Below are positions 8,034-16,109 of a DNA stretch of 41,319 nt, piece after piece (position 1 is the stretch's first letter; each line of letters begins with the position of its first letter). A program made the translations under genes and the position numbers. This DNA comes from Streptomyces sp. NRRL F-5630 (GTDB lineage: Bacteria; Actinomycetota; Actinomycetes; Streptomycetales; Streptomycetaceae), in contig NZ_JOGO01000055.1 of the NCBI RefSeq assembly GCF_000719475.1, positions 1 through 41,319 of the forward strand. The letters run 5' to 3'. The notes below the pieces were generated by a model. It worked only from the letters and a program-made list of their open reading frames with translations. It made no database searches and was not told the origin of the DNA.

Positions 8034-8366
8034 GTGGCCCAGAAGGTTCAGGTCCTTCTCGTCGACGATCTCGACGGCGGCGAGGCCGATGAGACGGTGA
8101 CGTTCGCGCTCGACGGCAAGAGCTACGAAATCGACCTCACCACGGCGAACGCGGACAAGCTCCGCGGCCTGCTTGAGGACTACATCAAGAGTGGCCGCCG
8201 CACCGGCGGGCGCGGCGGCGCCCGTGCGAAGGCGCGCTCCTCCGCAGGCAGCAGCGAGGAGACCGCGGCGATCCGCGCCTGGGCCAAGGAGCAGGGCCTG
8301 GACGTCAACGACCGCGGCCGTGTGTCCCGCGCCGTCCGCCAGGCGTACGAGGACGCGCACCGCTGA
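8034..8366 (+). CDS. lsr2: nucleoid-associated protein Lsr2
   Basis: 110 residues. Lsr2 is the actinobacterial H-NS analogue: it binds the minor groove of AT-rich DNA, bridges it and silences foreign or specialised-metabolite genes. Residues 1-60 form the dimerisation domain (AQKVQVLLVDDLDGGEADETV, then a beta-rich stretch), a basic Gly/Arg linker follows (GRRTGGRGGARAKARS), and residues 75-110 are the DNA-binding domain with the RGR loop in LDVNDRGRVSRAVRQAYEDAH. GTG 8034 is chosen because AAAGGA lies about six bases upstream and the canonical family start is MAQKVQV; an in-frame ATG at 8019 is less likely. A short hairpin (8593-8611) could end the transcript. It precedes clpC, as recalled in other Streptomyces. 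Confidence 0.95.
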   Translation: MAQKVQVLLVDDLDGGEADETVTFALDGKSYEIDLTTANADKLRGLLEDYIKSGRRTGGRGGARAKARSSAGSSEETAAIRAWAKEQGLDVNDRGRVSRAVRQAYEDAHR

Positions 8367-8377
8367 GCCCCTCGCGT

Positions 8378-8429
8378 GCGGTACGGGAGAGGGCGCGGCC
8401 CGCGCGGTACGGGAGAGGGCGCGGCCCGC
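8378..8429. repeat. 26-bp direct repeat, two units
   Basis: Identical 26-base units start at 8378 and 8404 and contain GTACGGGAGAGGGCGCGG; a partial third follows. Located 12 bases after the lsr2 stop. Confidence 0.8.
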
Positions 8430-8592
8430 GCTGTACGGGGGCTCGCGGGCCCGACGTACGCGCCCGGCGGCGCCCCCGTACGCGTCGGCGCGCCGCCGGG
8501 ACGTGAGCCGGGCCTCCGGCGGTCGTCCCTGAGCGCCCCGCCGCGCACGCCTTTCGGTCCTCCCTCTCCGCCCCGCCGGATACGCGCCCCTT

Positions 8593-8640
8593 TTCCCGTG
8601 CTTCGCGGGAACTACGCGGACCTCCCCGTAGTTACGGGGA
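8593..8640. terminator. hairpin cluster downstream of lsr2
   Basis: TTCCCG/CGGGAA arms at 8593-8611; then AACTACG/CGTAGTT (8610-8616, 8627-8633), overlapping the palindrome TCCCCGTA-GT-TACGGGGA (8623-8640). The mutually exclusive pairings may be a terminator or an operator; no T run follows. Confidence 0.4.
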
Positions 8641-8706
8641 GTGCGTGCGTGCGGACAGGGCGTGCGCGTGGTGGTGCGGTGACGGGAGCCGGGGGCGCGC
8701 AAGGGT

Positions 8707-8720
8707 GTTCGCCCGTAGCG
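8707..8720 (+). promoter_or_regulatory. ClgR operator candidate 1 (GTTCGC-N5-GCG)
   Basis: Exact match to the GTTCGC-N5-GCG motif that I recall for the Streptomyces protease regulator ClgR, 316 bases before the clpC start. Confidence 0.6.
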
Positions 8721-8812
8721 GAGGGGGTGGGGTCGTGCCGCATGGACTGTCCCTGCTCGGGGGTAAGACATTCCTCGTAGGGAGGGGCGACGCGGCGGCC
8801 CCGGGCCCCGGC

Positions 8813-8826
8813 GTTCGCCATCGGCG
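8813..8826 (+). promoter_or_regulatory. ClgR operator candidate 2 (GTTCGC-N5-GCG)
   Basis: A second exact match, 106 bases from the first in the same orientation and 210 bases before the clpC start. About one match is expected by chance in the whole window on both strands, so the pair is meaningful. Confidence 0.65.
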
Positions 8827-9035
8827 TAGCGATGGAGCGGGTATCGGCTTGGCCCGGGGGAACATCGTCTCGCACCATCAGTGTTAGTGAGTTCGTTCAG
8901 CAGTTCAGGAAGGACGCTGGTCCCCGCGGAGGCGGGGATGGACCCGAGCGGTCCCCGCTTGCGGGACTAAGCTGCGGAAGGACAGAGAGGGGACCGACCC
9001 CTTTACTGCCTGACCGCTCTGAGGAGCGATTAACG

Positions 9036-11561
9036 ATGTTCGAGAGGTTCACCGACCGCGCGCGGCGGGTTGTCGTCCTGGCTCAGGAAGAAGCCCGGAT
9101 GCTCAACCACAACTACATCGGCACCGAGCACATCCTTCTGGGGCTGATCCACGAGGGTGAGGGTGTCGCCGCTAAGGCCCTGGAGAGCCTCGGGATCTCT
9201 CTGGAGGCGGTCCGCCAGCAGGTGGAGGAGATCATCGGCCAGGGCCAGCAGGCCCCGTCCGGGCACATCCCCTTCACCCCCCGGGCGAAGAAGGTCCTGG
9301 AGCTCTCGCTCCGCGAGGCCCTCCAGCTCGGCCACAACTACATCGGCACGGAGCACATCCTGCTCGGCCTGATCCGCGAGGGCGAGGGCGTCGCCGCCCA
9401 GGTCCTCGTGAAGCTCGGCGCCGACCTGAACCGGGTGCGTCAGCAGGTCATCCAGCTTCTCTCCGGCTACCAGACCGGCAAGGAGACGGCGACGGCCGGC
9501 GGCCCCGCCGAGGGCACGCCCTCGACCTCGCTGGTCCTCGACCAGTTCGGCCGCAACCTGACGCAGGCCGCCCGCGAATCCAAGCTCGACCCGGTCATCG
9601 GGCGCGAGAAGGAGATCGAGCGGGTCATGCAGGTGCTCTCGCGCCGCACCAAGAACAACCCGGTCCTCATCGGCGAGCCCGGCGTCGGCAAGACCGCCGT
9701 CGTCGAGGGCCTCGCGCAGGCCATCGTCAAGGGCGAGGTGCCCGAGACCCTCAAGGACAAGCACCTCTACACCCTGGACCTCGGCGCCCTGGTCGCCGGC
9801 TCCCGGTACCGCGGTGACTTCGAGGAGCGCCTGAAGAAGGTCCTCAAGGAGATCCGCACCCGTGGCGACATCATCCTGTTCATCGACGAGCTGCACACGC
9901 TCGTCGGCGCGGGTGCCGCCGAGGGCGCGATCGACGCCGCCTCGATCCTCAAGCCGATGCTCGCCCGCGGCGAGCTCCAGACGATCGGCGCGACGACCCT
10001 GGAGGAGTACCGCAAGTACCTGGAGAAGGACGCGGCCCTCGAACGCCGCTTCCAGCCGATCCAGGTCGCCGAGCCCTCCCTCGCGCACACCATCGAGATC
10101 CTCAAGGGCCTCCGCGACCGCTACGAGGCGCACCACCGGGTCTCCATCACCGACTCCGCGCTCGTCGCCGCCGCGACCCTCGCCGACCGGTACATCTCCG
10201 ACCGCTTCCTTCCCGACAAGGCGATCGACCTCATCGACGAGGCCGGCTCCCGGATGCGCATCCGCCGCATGACCGCGCCGCCGGACCTCCGCGAGTTCGA
10301 CGAGAAGATCGCCGGTGTCCGCCGGGACAAGGAGTCCGCGATCGACTCGCAGGACTTCGAGAAGGCGGCCTCGCTCCGCGACAAGGAGAAGCAGCTCCTC
10401 GCCGCGAAGGCGAAGCGGGAGAAGGAGTGGAAGGCCGGCGACATGGACGTCGTCGCCGAGGTCGACGAGGAGCTGATCGCCGAGGTCCTGGCCACGGCCA
10501 CGGGCATCCCGGTCTTCAAGCTCACCGAGGAGGAGTCCTCGCGCCTGCTGCGCATGGAGGACGAGCTCCACAAGCGCGTCATCGGCCAGGAGGACGCCGT
10601 CAAGGCGCTCTCGCAGGCGATCCGCCGCACGCGTGCCGGGCTCAAGGACCCGAAGCGCCCCGGTGGCTCGTTCATCTTCGCCGGCCCCTCGGGCGTCGGT
10701 AAGACGGAGCTGGCCAAGACGCTCGCCGAGTTCCTCTTCGGGGACGAGGACGCGCTGATCTCCCTCGACATGTCGGAGTTCAGCGAGAAGCACACCGTCT
10801 CGCGTCTCTTCGGCTCGCCTCCCGGCTACGTCGGGTACGAGGAGGGCGGCCAGCTCACCGAGAAGGTGCGCCGCAAGCCGTTCTCCGTCGTCCTCTTCGA
10901 CGAGGTCGAGAAGGCACACCCGGACATCTTCAACTCGCTGCTCCAGATCCTGGAGGACGGTCGCCTGACCGACTCCCAGGGCCGTGTCGTGGACTTCAAG
11001 AACACGGTGATCATCATGACCACCAACCTGGGGACCCGCGACATCTCCAAGGGCTTCAACCTGGGCTTCGCCGTCCAGGGCGACACGAAGACCGGCTACG
11101 AGCGCATGAAGGCCAAGGTCAACGAGGAGCTGAAGCAGCACTTCCGCCCCGAGTTCCTCAACCGTGTCGACGACACGGTGGTCTTCCCGCAGCTCACCGA
11201 GAAGGACATCACCCGCATCGTCGACCTGATGATCACCAAGGTCGACGAGCGGCTGAAGGACCGCGACATGGGCATCGAGCTCAGCCAGCCGGCCCGCAAG
11301 CTCCTCGGCAAGCGCGGTTACGACCCCGTGCTCGGTGCCCGTCCGCTGCGTCGCACGATCCAGCGCGAGATCGAGGACGTGCTCTCGGAGAAGATCCTCT
11401 TCGGCGAGCTGCGCCCCGGTCACATCGTGGTGGTCGACACGGAGGGTGAGGGCGAGAACGAGAACTTCACCTTCCGCGGCGAGGAGAAGTCCACGCTCCC
11501 CGACGCACCCCCGGTCGAGTCCGCCACCGGTGGCGGCCCCAACCTGACCAAGGAGAGCTGA
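9036..11561 (+). CDS. clpC: ATP-dependent Clp protease ATP-binding subunit ClpC
   Basis: 841-residue AAA+ unfoldase that feeds substrates into the ClpP protease. Two Clp_N repeats ([16 protein letters not shown] near residue 25 and its copy [15 protein letters not shown] near residue 100) precede the first ATPase with Walker A GEPGVGKT (residue 213) and Walker [15 protein letters not shown]-type coiled middle region (around 400-450, [20 protein letters not shown]) marks ClpC rather than ClpA or ClpB. The second ATPase has GPSGVGKT (residue 550) and [15 protein letters not shown] 9036 has GAGGAG nine bases upstream (9021-9026). An upstream in-frame extension is rejected because the protein then matches the family length exactly. 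Probably activated by ClgR; ends in a perfect hairpin. Confidence 0.97.
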   Translation: MFERFTDRARRVVVLAQEEARMLNHNYIGTEHILLGLIHEGEGVAAKALESLGISLEAVRQQVEEIIGQGQQAPSGHIPFTPRAKKVLELSLREALQLGHNYIGTEHILLGLIREGEGVAAQVLVKLGADLNRVRQQVIQLLSGYQTGKETATAGGPAEGTPSTSLVLDQFGRNLTQAARESKLDPVIGREKEIERVMQVLSRRTKNNPVLIGEPGVGKTAVVEGLAQAIVKGEVPETLKDKHLYTLDLGALVAGSRYRGDFEERLKKVLKEIRTRGDIILFIDELHTLVGAGAAEGAIDAASILKPMLARGELQTIGATTLEEYRKYLEKDAALERRFQPIQVAEPSLAHTIEILKGLRDRYEAHHRVSITDSALVAAATLADRYISDRFLPDKAIDLIDEAGSRMRIRRMTAPPDLREFDEKIAGVRRDKESAIDSQDFEKAASLRDKEKQLLAAKAKREKEWKAGDMDVVAEVDEELIAEVLATATGIPVFKLTEEESSRLLRMEDELHKRVIGQEDAVKALSQAIRRTRAGLKDPKRPGGSFIFAGPSGVGKTELAKTLAEFLFGDEDALISLDMSEFSEKHTVSRLFGSPPGYVGYEEGGQLTEKVRRKPFSVVLFDEVEKAHPDIFNSLLQILEDGRLTDSQGRVVDFKNTVIIMTTNLGTRDISKGFNLGFAVQGDTKTGYERMKAKVNEELKQHFRPEFLNRVDDTVVFPQLTEKDITRIVDLMITKVDERLKDRDMGIELSQPARKLLGKRGYDPVLGARPLRRTIQREIEDVLSEKILFGELRPGHIVVVDTEGEGENENFTFRGEEKSTLPDAPPVESATGGGPNLTKES

Positions 11562-11584
11562 GCCCCCACAGGGAGCCCGGCCCC

Positions 11585-11638
11585 CAGCGCGAAGGCCCCG
11601 CCTTTTCCCGTACGGGAGGAGGCGGGGCCTTCGCGCTG
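11585..11638 (+). terminator. strong hairpin terminator of clpC
   Basis: Perfect 18-bp arms (11585-11602 and 11621-11638; CAGCGCGAAGGCCCCGCC and complement) with an 18-base loop, 23 bases after the clpC stop. No T run, as is common in Streptomyces. Confidence 0.85.
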
Positions 11639-11790
11639 TGTCGTGCGCGGTGCCGCTGAGACGCGTGTCGTGCGCTGTCGCCTGTGCGGCTGGGCGTGCC
11701 GACCCGGGTGGACGACGGTGCGGGCGCTGGGGCGCGCCGCCCGGCGTGGGCCCCGGCGCCGCTCTTGTCTGTGGCCCCCGCCGCCTTCGC

Positions 11791-12530
11791 TCAGCCAAGG
11801 TGGCGTGCCTCCCGGGAGGTCTCCGCGCGGGCCCCGCCGCCGTCGTGCTCCTCACGGAGGAGGTGGCCTCGGGGAGTGCGGGTGACGGCCTCGTACGGGC
11901 CGGGGGCCGGTGATCGGGAGACGTACGGAGAGGCGGGCCGCCGCTCCGTCGTCCAGCCGCCCAGCCATCGACAGCGCTTCAGCGGCGATGGCGGCGCGGG
12001 AGGCGGGGCGGCAGGCCGCCTCGTAGCCCGTAGTGCGGACAGAGAGCCGCCCGAGGTGCCCAACGCCCTCGTCACAGGGGGCGAGTGGGCCGTACACGTC
12101 GGTGAGCGGGGCGTACGGCCCGGCGGTTCGCCCCCGTCCAGACGCCGCAGACCAGCGCGCCACGCGAGGCCGCCTCCCGCATCGGCCAGTGCACACCGTG
12201 CACCCGCCACACGGCGAGGAAGCGCGCCATGCACCCGCCGCCCCCCGGCGAGGACGTCCGCGCGAGGACCTGTCCCCGCAGGGCCGCCGCGCCTGGTCCC
12301 GCCCGAAGACCGAGAGCGCACCCGGCTCTCGGCCGAGGCGCCCGACGGCCGTACGCAAGGCGCCCGCGTACGCCACGGCCCCGCCGCTCGCGGTCGGGCA
12401 CGAAGCAGCCCCCGGGCGGGTGCTTCCCGCGCGCCCCGAGCCGCCAGCCCGTCGAACGCCGTGTCCCCGCCACGGAGCAGTCCCCGAGCACGGCCGTACG
12501 GACTGTCGAGAGGGGGCCTTCTGACCTCAC
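11791..12530 (-). pseudogene. frameshifted remnant of an unrecognised gene
   Basis: No single minus-strand frame is open with good codon use throughout, but protein-like segments with high third-position GC follow one another while changing frame: TAVLGDCSVAGT at the 5' end, AYAGALRTAVGRLGREP (from about 12370), FLAVWRVHGVHWPMREAA with GALVCGVWTGA, PLTDVYGPLAPCDE with LSVRTTGYEAACRP and AEALSMAGRLDD, then GPYEAVTRTPRGHLLREEH near the 3' end. The last two join naturally at LPITGP/GPYEAV, where both frames read the same Gly-Pro. This pattern suggests one gene broken by several indels. The product is not recognised. Alternatively, assembly errors in GC-rich runs could have broken an intact gene. 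Confidence 0.45.
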
Positions 12531-12678
12531 CGCGTGACCGTAGCTTCACTCTCGGCCGCCCGCGTAGAGGCGTCCGAGGGCCTTTCCGGCGTCTTGGACG
12601 TGGTCGCGGTCACTCCCGCAGGGAGTGGAGAAGGCCCGGAAAAGGGGCTGCGCGTGACGTGAGGCACAGGACCTGCGT

Positions 12679-12691
12679 CACGTACTACGTG
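12679..12691. promoter_or_regulatory. palindrome CACGTA-C-TACGTG
   Basis: Perfect six-base arms around a central C, followed at once by the AT-rich TATTAG and then GATAAA, in an otherwise GC-rich region. Plausible operator and promoter start of the long leader of the M23 peptidase gene about 300 bases downstream. Confidence 0.4.
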
Positions 12692-12881
12692 TATTAGTGG
12701 ATAAATGCGGACAAAGCACCTCAATTGGTTCCGGGGGTATTCCGGGCGGCAGTCGGCGTTTCCATCGCGCATCCTGTCCCATACCGCCGTTCACCTGCGC
12801 TTTCTCCTTGTGGGCGGCGTCACGTAAGCCAGCTCACAGGCGCGAGAAGGGGCTGTTCCGGCGCCGAGAAAGAGTCTGAGG

Positions 12882-12968
12882 GCTACGTAATTTCGTAGTA
12901 GATGCCCTGTTTTGGATGCTCTGGGGGGCTTGTTACCAATGGGGTTGTCGCCCCGGCAATCCGCCGGA
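12882..12968 (+). promoter_or_regulatory. structured leader segment before the M23 peptidase gene
   Basis: Contains CTACG/CGTAG arms (12882-12897), GGGGGG near 12923 able to pair with CCCCCC near 12971, and a hairpin CCGGC-AATCC-GCCGG (12954-12968) just before the ribosome site. It could be a regulatory leader or promoter DNA. I looked for the c-di-AMP (ydaO) riboswitch core and did not find it. Confidence 0.3.
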
Positions 12969-12995
12969 ATCCCCCCACTCGGAGGTACTCACCCC

Positions 12996-13667
12996 ATGCC
13001 GAAGAGCACCACGTCCTCGAACGCCCGCACCACTGCCCGTCTCCGCAACCGCGCCGCCTTCATGGCCGCCGGTGTGGGTGCCGTCGCGGTGCTCGGGGCG
13101 GGGGCCGCGGTCGCCGCCGACACGGGCACGCAGACCACCAAGGTCATCCCGACTGTCAGCGCGGCCGGCGTCACCGCCCAGGCCGACGCGCAGTCGAAGG
13201 CCGCCGAGCACACCGTCAAGACCAAGGCCGCCGGTGCCAAGACCGCCAAGTCCTGGATCGACCCGGTCAAGAAGTACGAGCTCTCCGCGAGCTACGGCAA
13301 CGGCGGCTCCCGCTGGGCGCACAAGCACTCCGGCCAGGACTTCGCCGTGCCCACCGGCACCAACGTGATGGCCGCGCACTCCGGCACCGTCGTCAAGGCC
13401 GGCCCGATCGGCGCCGGTGACGGCCCCGCCTACGGCAACGCCATCGTCATCAAGCACGGCTACAAGCTGTACTCGCAGTACGCGCACCTCTCGAAGATCG
13501 ACGTGAAGGTCGGCCAGACCGTCAAGACCGGCCAGCACCTCGCGAAGTCCGGCAGCACCGGTAACTCCAGTGGGCCGCACCTCCACTTCGAGATCCGCAC
13601 CACGCCGAACTACGGCTCGGCCGTCAACCCGGTCAACTTCCTCCACAAGATGGGCGTGACGGTCTGA
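12996..13667 (+). CDS. secreted M23-family (LytM-type) metallopeptidase
   Basis: 223 residues. Zinc peptidases of this family cut peptidoglycan cross-bridges outside the cell. The N-terminus has a basic stretch, a hydrophobic core (AAFMAAGVGAVAVLGAGAAVAA, residues about 20-42) and an Ala-x-Ala-like cleavage region, so it is exported. Residues about 85-220 are the M23 domain: zinc ligands in HSGQDF (H-x3-D) and HLHFE (H-x-H), with YGNAIVIKHG and GSTGNSSGPHLH around the active site. GGAGG (12981-12985) ten bases upstream fixes the ATG at 12996 over an in-frame start at 12912. It faces cseC across a strong bidirectional terminator. Because SigE controls envelope genes, regulation by the neighbouring sigE system is tempting but unproven. 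Confidence 0.92.
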   Translation: MPKSTTSSNARTTARLRNRAAFMAAGVGAVAVLGAGAAVAADTGTQTTKVIPTVSAAGVTAQADAQSKAAEHTVKTKAAGAKTAKSWIDPVKKYELSASYGNGGSRWAHKHSGQDFAVPTGTNVMAAHSGTVVKAGPIGAGDGPAYGNAIVIKHGYKLYSQYAHLSKIDVKVGQTVKTGQHLAKSGSTGNSSGPHLHFEIRTTPNYGSAVNPVNFLHKMGVTV

Positions 13668-13766
13668 CCGGACCCCCTGAGCACCACCCAGGGAGCAGTA
13701 CCGCGGAGCGGCACCACGGAACCACACACCGCACCGCACCACGGGAGCGCCGCACCACCGCTCCCC

Positions 13767-13812
13767 AGGGCCCCGGCCCGGCGACACACCGTGTCGACCG
13801 GGCCGGGGCCCT
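13767..13812. terminator. bidirectional hairpin terminator
   Basis: Perfect 15-bp outer arms (13767-13781 and 13798-13812) enclose a further 6-bp stem CGACAC-ACC-GTGTCG, with a single bulged A at 13797. Placed between the convergent M23 and cseC genes, it can serve both. Confidence 0.85.
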
Positions 13813-13849
13813 TCCCGTCCACTGGGCCGGATCCCTTCCGTGGACGGGA

Positions 13850-15238
13850 TCAGCCTGCGTCGGGCGCCCCACCGCCGTCCGTCGGGGCGTGCTCGGGCAG
13901 CCACAGGACCGCCACCGCTCCCTCGGCCGGGGCGTCCGGCCCGGCGCCGGGCGGCAGCAGGTTGCGGAAGGTGAGCCGCGCCCCGAGCACCCGCGCCTGC
14001 CCCGCCGCGATCGTCAGCCCCAGACCGTGCCCGCCCCCGGAGCGGTCCGCGCTGCCGGTACGGAACCGGCTCGGGCCCTGCAGCAGAAGCTCGGTGGGGA
14101 ACCCGGGACCGTGATCGCGCACCCGCACCACCCGGCCCTCCACCATCACCTCGACGGGGCCCTGGCCGTGCCGCCCGGCGTTGGCGAGCAGATTGCCGAG
14201 GATGCGCTCCAGGCGCCGCGGATCGGTCACCACCTCCGATTCCCGCAGCACCCGCACGGAGACGCCCGCGTCGAAGGTGCGGACCCGCCGTTCCACGAAC
14301 TCCCCGAGCATCAGTTCTTGCAGCTCGGCCCGCTCCGCCGCGCTGTCCAGCCTTGCCACCTCCAGGACGTCCTCGACGAGCGTGCGCAGCAACTGCGCCC
14401 TGTCCTTGACCAGCTCGGTGGGCCGCCCCGGTGGCAGCAGCTCCGCCGCCGTGAGCAGCCCGGTCACCGGGGTCCGCAGCTCGTGCGCGATGTCCGCCGT
14501 GACCCGCCGCTCCGCCTCAAGACGCTGCCGCAGGGCGTCCGCCATGGCGTCCACGGCCCGGGCCAGGTCGTCCGTCTCGTCCCGTACGATCCCCCCGATC
14601 GCCTGCCGCACCTGCACGTCCCGCCGCCCGCGCGCCACCTCGCGCGCCGCTGCCGCCGCCTTGCGCAGCCGCCGCGAGAGCTGCCCGCCGATGAGCACCC
14701 CGAGCGCGCTGCCCCCGAGCACCACCGAGATCGAACCGATCACGAGAGCCTGGTCGAGGTCCCGCATGATCCGCTGTTTCCGCGGCGACCAGCGGGTGTG
14801 CAGGGACAGGACGTGCCCGTTGCTGAGCGGGAGCGCCGCCCAGATGTCGGGCCGTCCGCCGGGCCCGGAGGCGAGGTAGGTCGCCCGCCGGTTCTTCGCC
14901 ACCCGCTCGCGCAGCTCCTTCGGCAGCCCCGGGTCGTCGAGGGTGGCGCCGAACTGGAGCCGCCCGGTCGTCTCGTAGATGCGCTGCGCGAACTGCACCC
15001 GCTGGTCCTGCACGTCACGAGCGCTGTCGAGCATCGAGAGCTGCGCCGCGTTGTGCACGACGAGGCTCAGCGCGATCGCCACGAGCGCTCCGACGAGGGC
15101 GATCGCCGCGCTCAGCTTCCAGCGCAGACCGGTATGGAACACGCTGCGCAGGCGCTCCCGCCACGGCGCCTTCGCCCGCCCCGCCGCGGTGTCCTCCGGC
15201 CGCTGCTCCTTGTCGGGGTGCCGCTCCGTCTCCGTCAC
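13850..15238 (-). CDS. cseC: envelope-stress sensor histidine kinase CseC
   Basis: 462 residues. In the known CseBC system this kinase senses peptidoglycan damage and phosphorylates CseB, which activates sigE transcription. Membrane segment 1 spans about residues 42-62 and segment 2 about 165-187, with a roughly 100-residue extracytoplasmic sensor loop between. A HAMP region (about 188-240) and the phosphoacceptor box VTADIAHELRTPVTG (His252) follow; the ATPase domain has ILGNLLANAGRHG (N box), VRDHGPGF (G1) and GGGHGLGLTIA (G2). The GTG at 15238 starts one base after the cseB stop, which indicates coupling. The C-terminal end is slightly acidic and Pro/Gly-rich. Assignment is supported by the complete sigE-cseABC order. 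Confidence 0.93.
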   Translation of the reverse strand: MTETERHPDKEQRPEDTAAGRAKAPWRERLRSVFHTGLRWKLSAAIALVGALVAIALSLVVHNAAQLSMLDSARDVQDQRVQFAQRIYETTGRLQFGATLDDPGLPKELRERVAKNRRATYLASGPGGRPDIWAALPLSNGHVLSLHTRWSPRKQRIMRDLDQALVIGSISVVLGGSALGVLIGGQLSRRLRKAAAAAREVARGRRDVQVRQAIGGIVRDETDDLARAVDAMADALRQRLEAERRVTADIAHELRTPVTGLLTAAELLPPGRPTELVKDRAQLLRTLVEDVLEVARLDSAAERAELQELMLGEFVERRVRTFDAGVSVRVLRESEVVTDPRRLERILGNLLANAGRHGQGPVEVMVEGRVVRVRDHGPGFPTELLLQGPSRFRTGSADRSGGGHGLGLTIAAGQARVLGARLTFRNLLPPGAGPDAPAEGAVAVLWLPEHAPTDGGGAPDAG

Positions 15239-15239
15239 G

Positions 15240-15956
15240 CTAGGCCCGCAGTTTGTAGCCGAAGCCGCGGACCGTCTCGATCCGGTCCTGGCCGATCTTG
15301 GCGCGCAGCCGCTGCACATGGACGTCCACGACCCGTGTGTCCCCGCCCCAGCCGTAGTCCCAGACCCGCTCCAGGAGCCGGTCCCTGCTGAGCACGGTGC
15401 CCGGGGCCGCCGAGAATTCGAGGAGCAGCCGCATCTCGGTGGGGGTGAGCGCGATCCGTTCCCCGCCGCGCCGGACCTCCATGCCCTCGGTGTCCACCTC
15501 CAGGTCCCCGAAGCGCAGCAGCCCCGTGGTCTCCGGCTCCTCCGGCTGCCCGAGACCGCCCCCGGCGTGCCCGAAGCGGCGCATCACCGCGCGCAGCCGT
15601 GCCACCAGGACGGACACGTCGAAGGGCTTCGTCACGTAGTCGTCCGCCCCGGCCTCCAGGCCGAGCACGACATCGATGCTGTCCGCGCGCGCCGACAGCA
15701 TGATGACCGGCACCGTGGACTCGTCCCGGATGCGCCGGCAGAGGCTCACCCCGTCCATGCCGGGCACCATCACGTCCAGCAGCGCGATGTCCGGCGCCCC
15801 CGCGCGGAAGGACTCCAGGCCCTGGAGGCCGTCCGGGACCGCCGTCACCCGGAAGCCCACCCGCTCCAGCGCGAGCTGTGTCGCCTCCCGGATCACGTCG
15901 TCGTCCTCCACGAAGAGGACGCGCGCCCCCGCACGCCGTGGTGTCTGCTCTTCCAT
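15240..15956 (-). CDS. cseB: response regulator CseB (OmpR family)
   Basis: 238 residues. Receiver domain with the acidic pocket VLFVEDDD and phospho-acceptor Asp61 in IALLDVMVPGMDG; switch residues in VIMLSARAD and VTKPFD. Residues about 140-238 are an OmpR winged helix (LTPTEMRLLLEF, VWDYGWGGDTRVVDVHVQRLRAKIG, VRGFGYKLRA). Known role: binds the sigE promoter when phosphorylated by CseC. The ATG at 15956 gives a length like the S. coelicolor protein; longer in-frame starts run into a low-complexity Arg/Gly stretch. There is no strong ribosome site before it. The gap to cseA is about 150 bases and is Gly/Pro-codon rich in all frames. Confidence 0.93.
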   Translation of the reverse strand: MEEQTPRRAGARVLFVEDDDVIREATQLALERVGFRVTAVPDGLQGLESFRAGAPDIALLDVMVPGMDGVSLCRRIRDESTVPVIMLSARADSIDVVLGLEAGADDYVTKPFDVSVLVARLRAVMRRFGHAGGGLGQPEEPETTGLLRFGDLEVDTEGMEVRRGGERIALTPTEMRLLLEFSAAPGTVLSRDRLLERVWDYGWGGDTRVVDVHVQRLRAKIGQDRIETVRGFGYKLRA

Positions 15957-16109
15957 GTCCGTCTGCTCGTCTTCCCGTCGTTCCCCGCCCACTCGCCCGG
16001 CCCCGCCTGCGCCCGGCCCGGCACCGCGGGACCCCGCAGCAGGGGCCCGGCGCCGCGGGCTCCCGCCCTCCACCGCCCGCGCCCAGCGGTTCCCGGGCGG
16101 TGCGTGCCG

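Larger units (their letters stand above)
8367..9035. other. lsr2-clpC intergenic region
   Basis: 669 bases without a gene. In order it contains a 26-bp repeat pair, hairpins around 8593-8640, two ClgR-type operators, and a leader with two GC hairpins (8921-8938 and 8951-8967) before the clpC ribosome site. Confidence 0.65.
11562..12995. other. 1.4-kb region between clpC and the M23 peptidase gene
   Basis: No intact gene. It contains the clpC terminator, a frameshifted gene remnant on the minus strand (11791-12530), a short hairpin CACTCCC-GCA-GGGAGTG (12611-12627), a 13-bp palindrome (12679-12691), and a roughly 300-base lower-GC stretch that may be the peptidase gene leader. Confidence 0.6.

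Noticed and set aside
12700..12995. c-di-AMP (ydaO) riboswitch before the M23 peptidase gene
   Set aside because: The conserved core segments I know for this class were not found; left as an unassigned leader.
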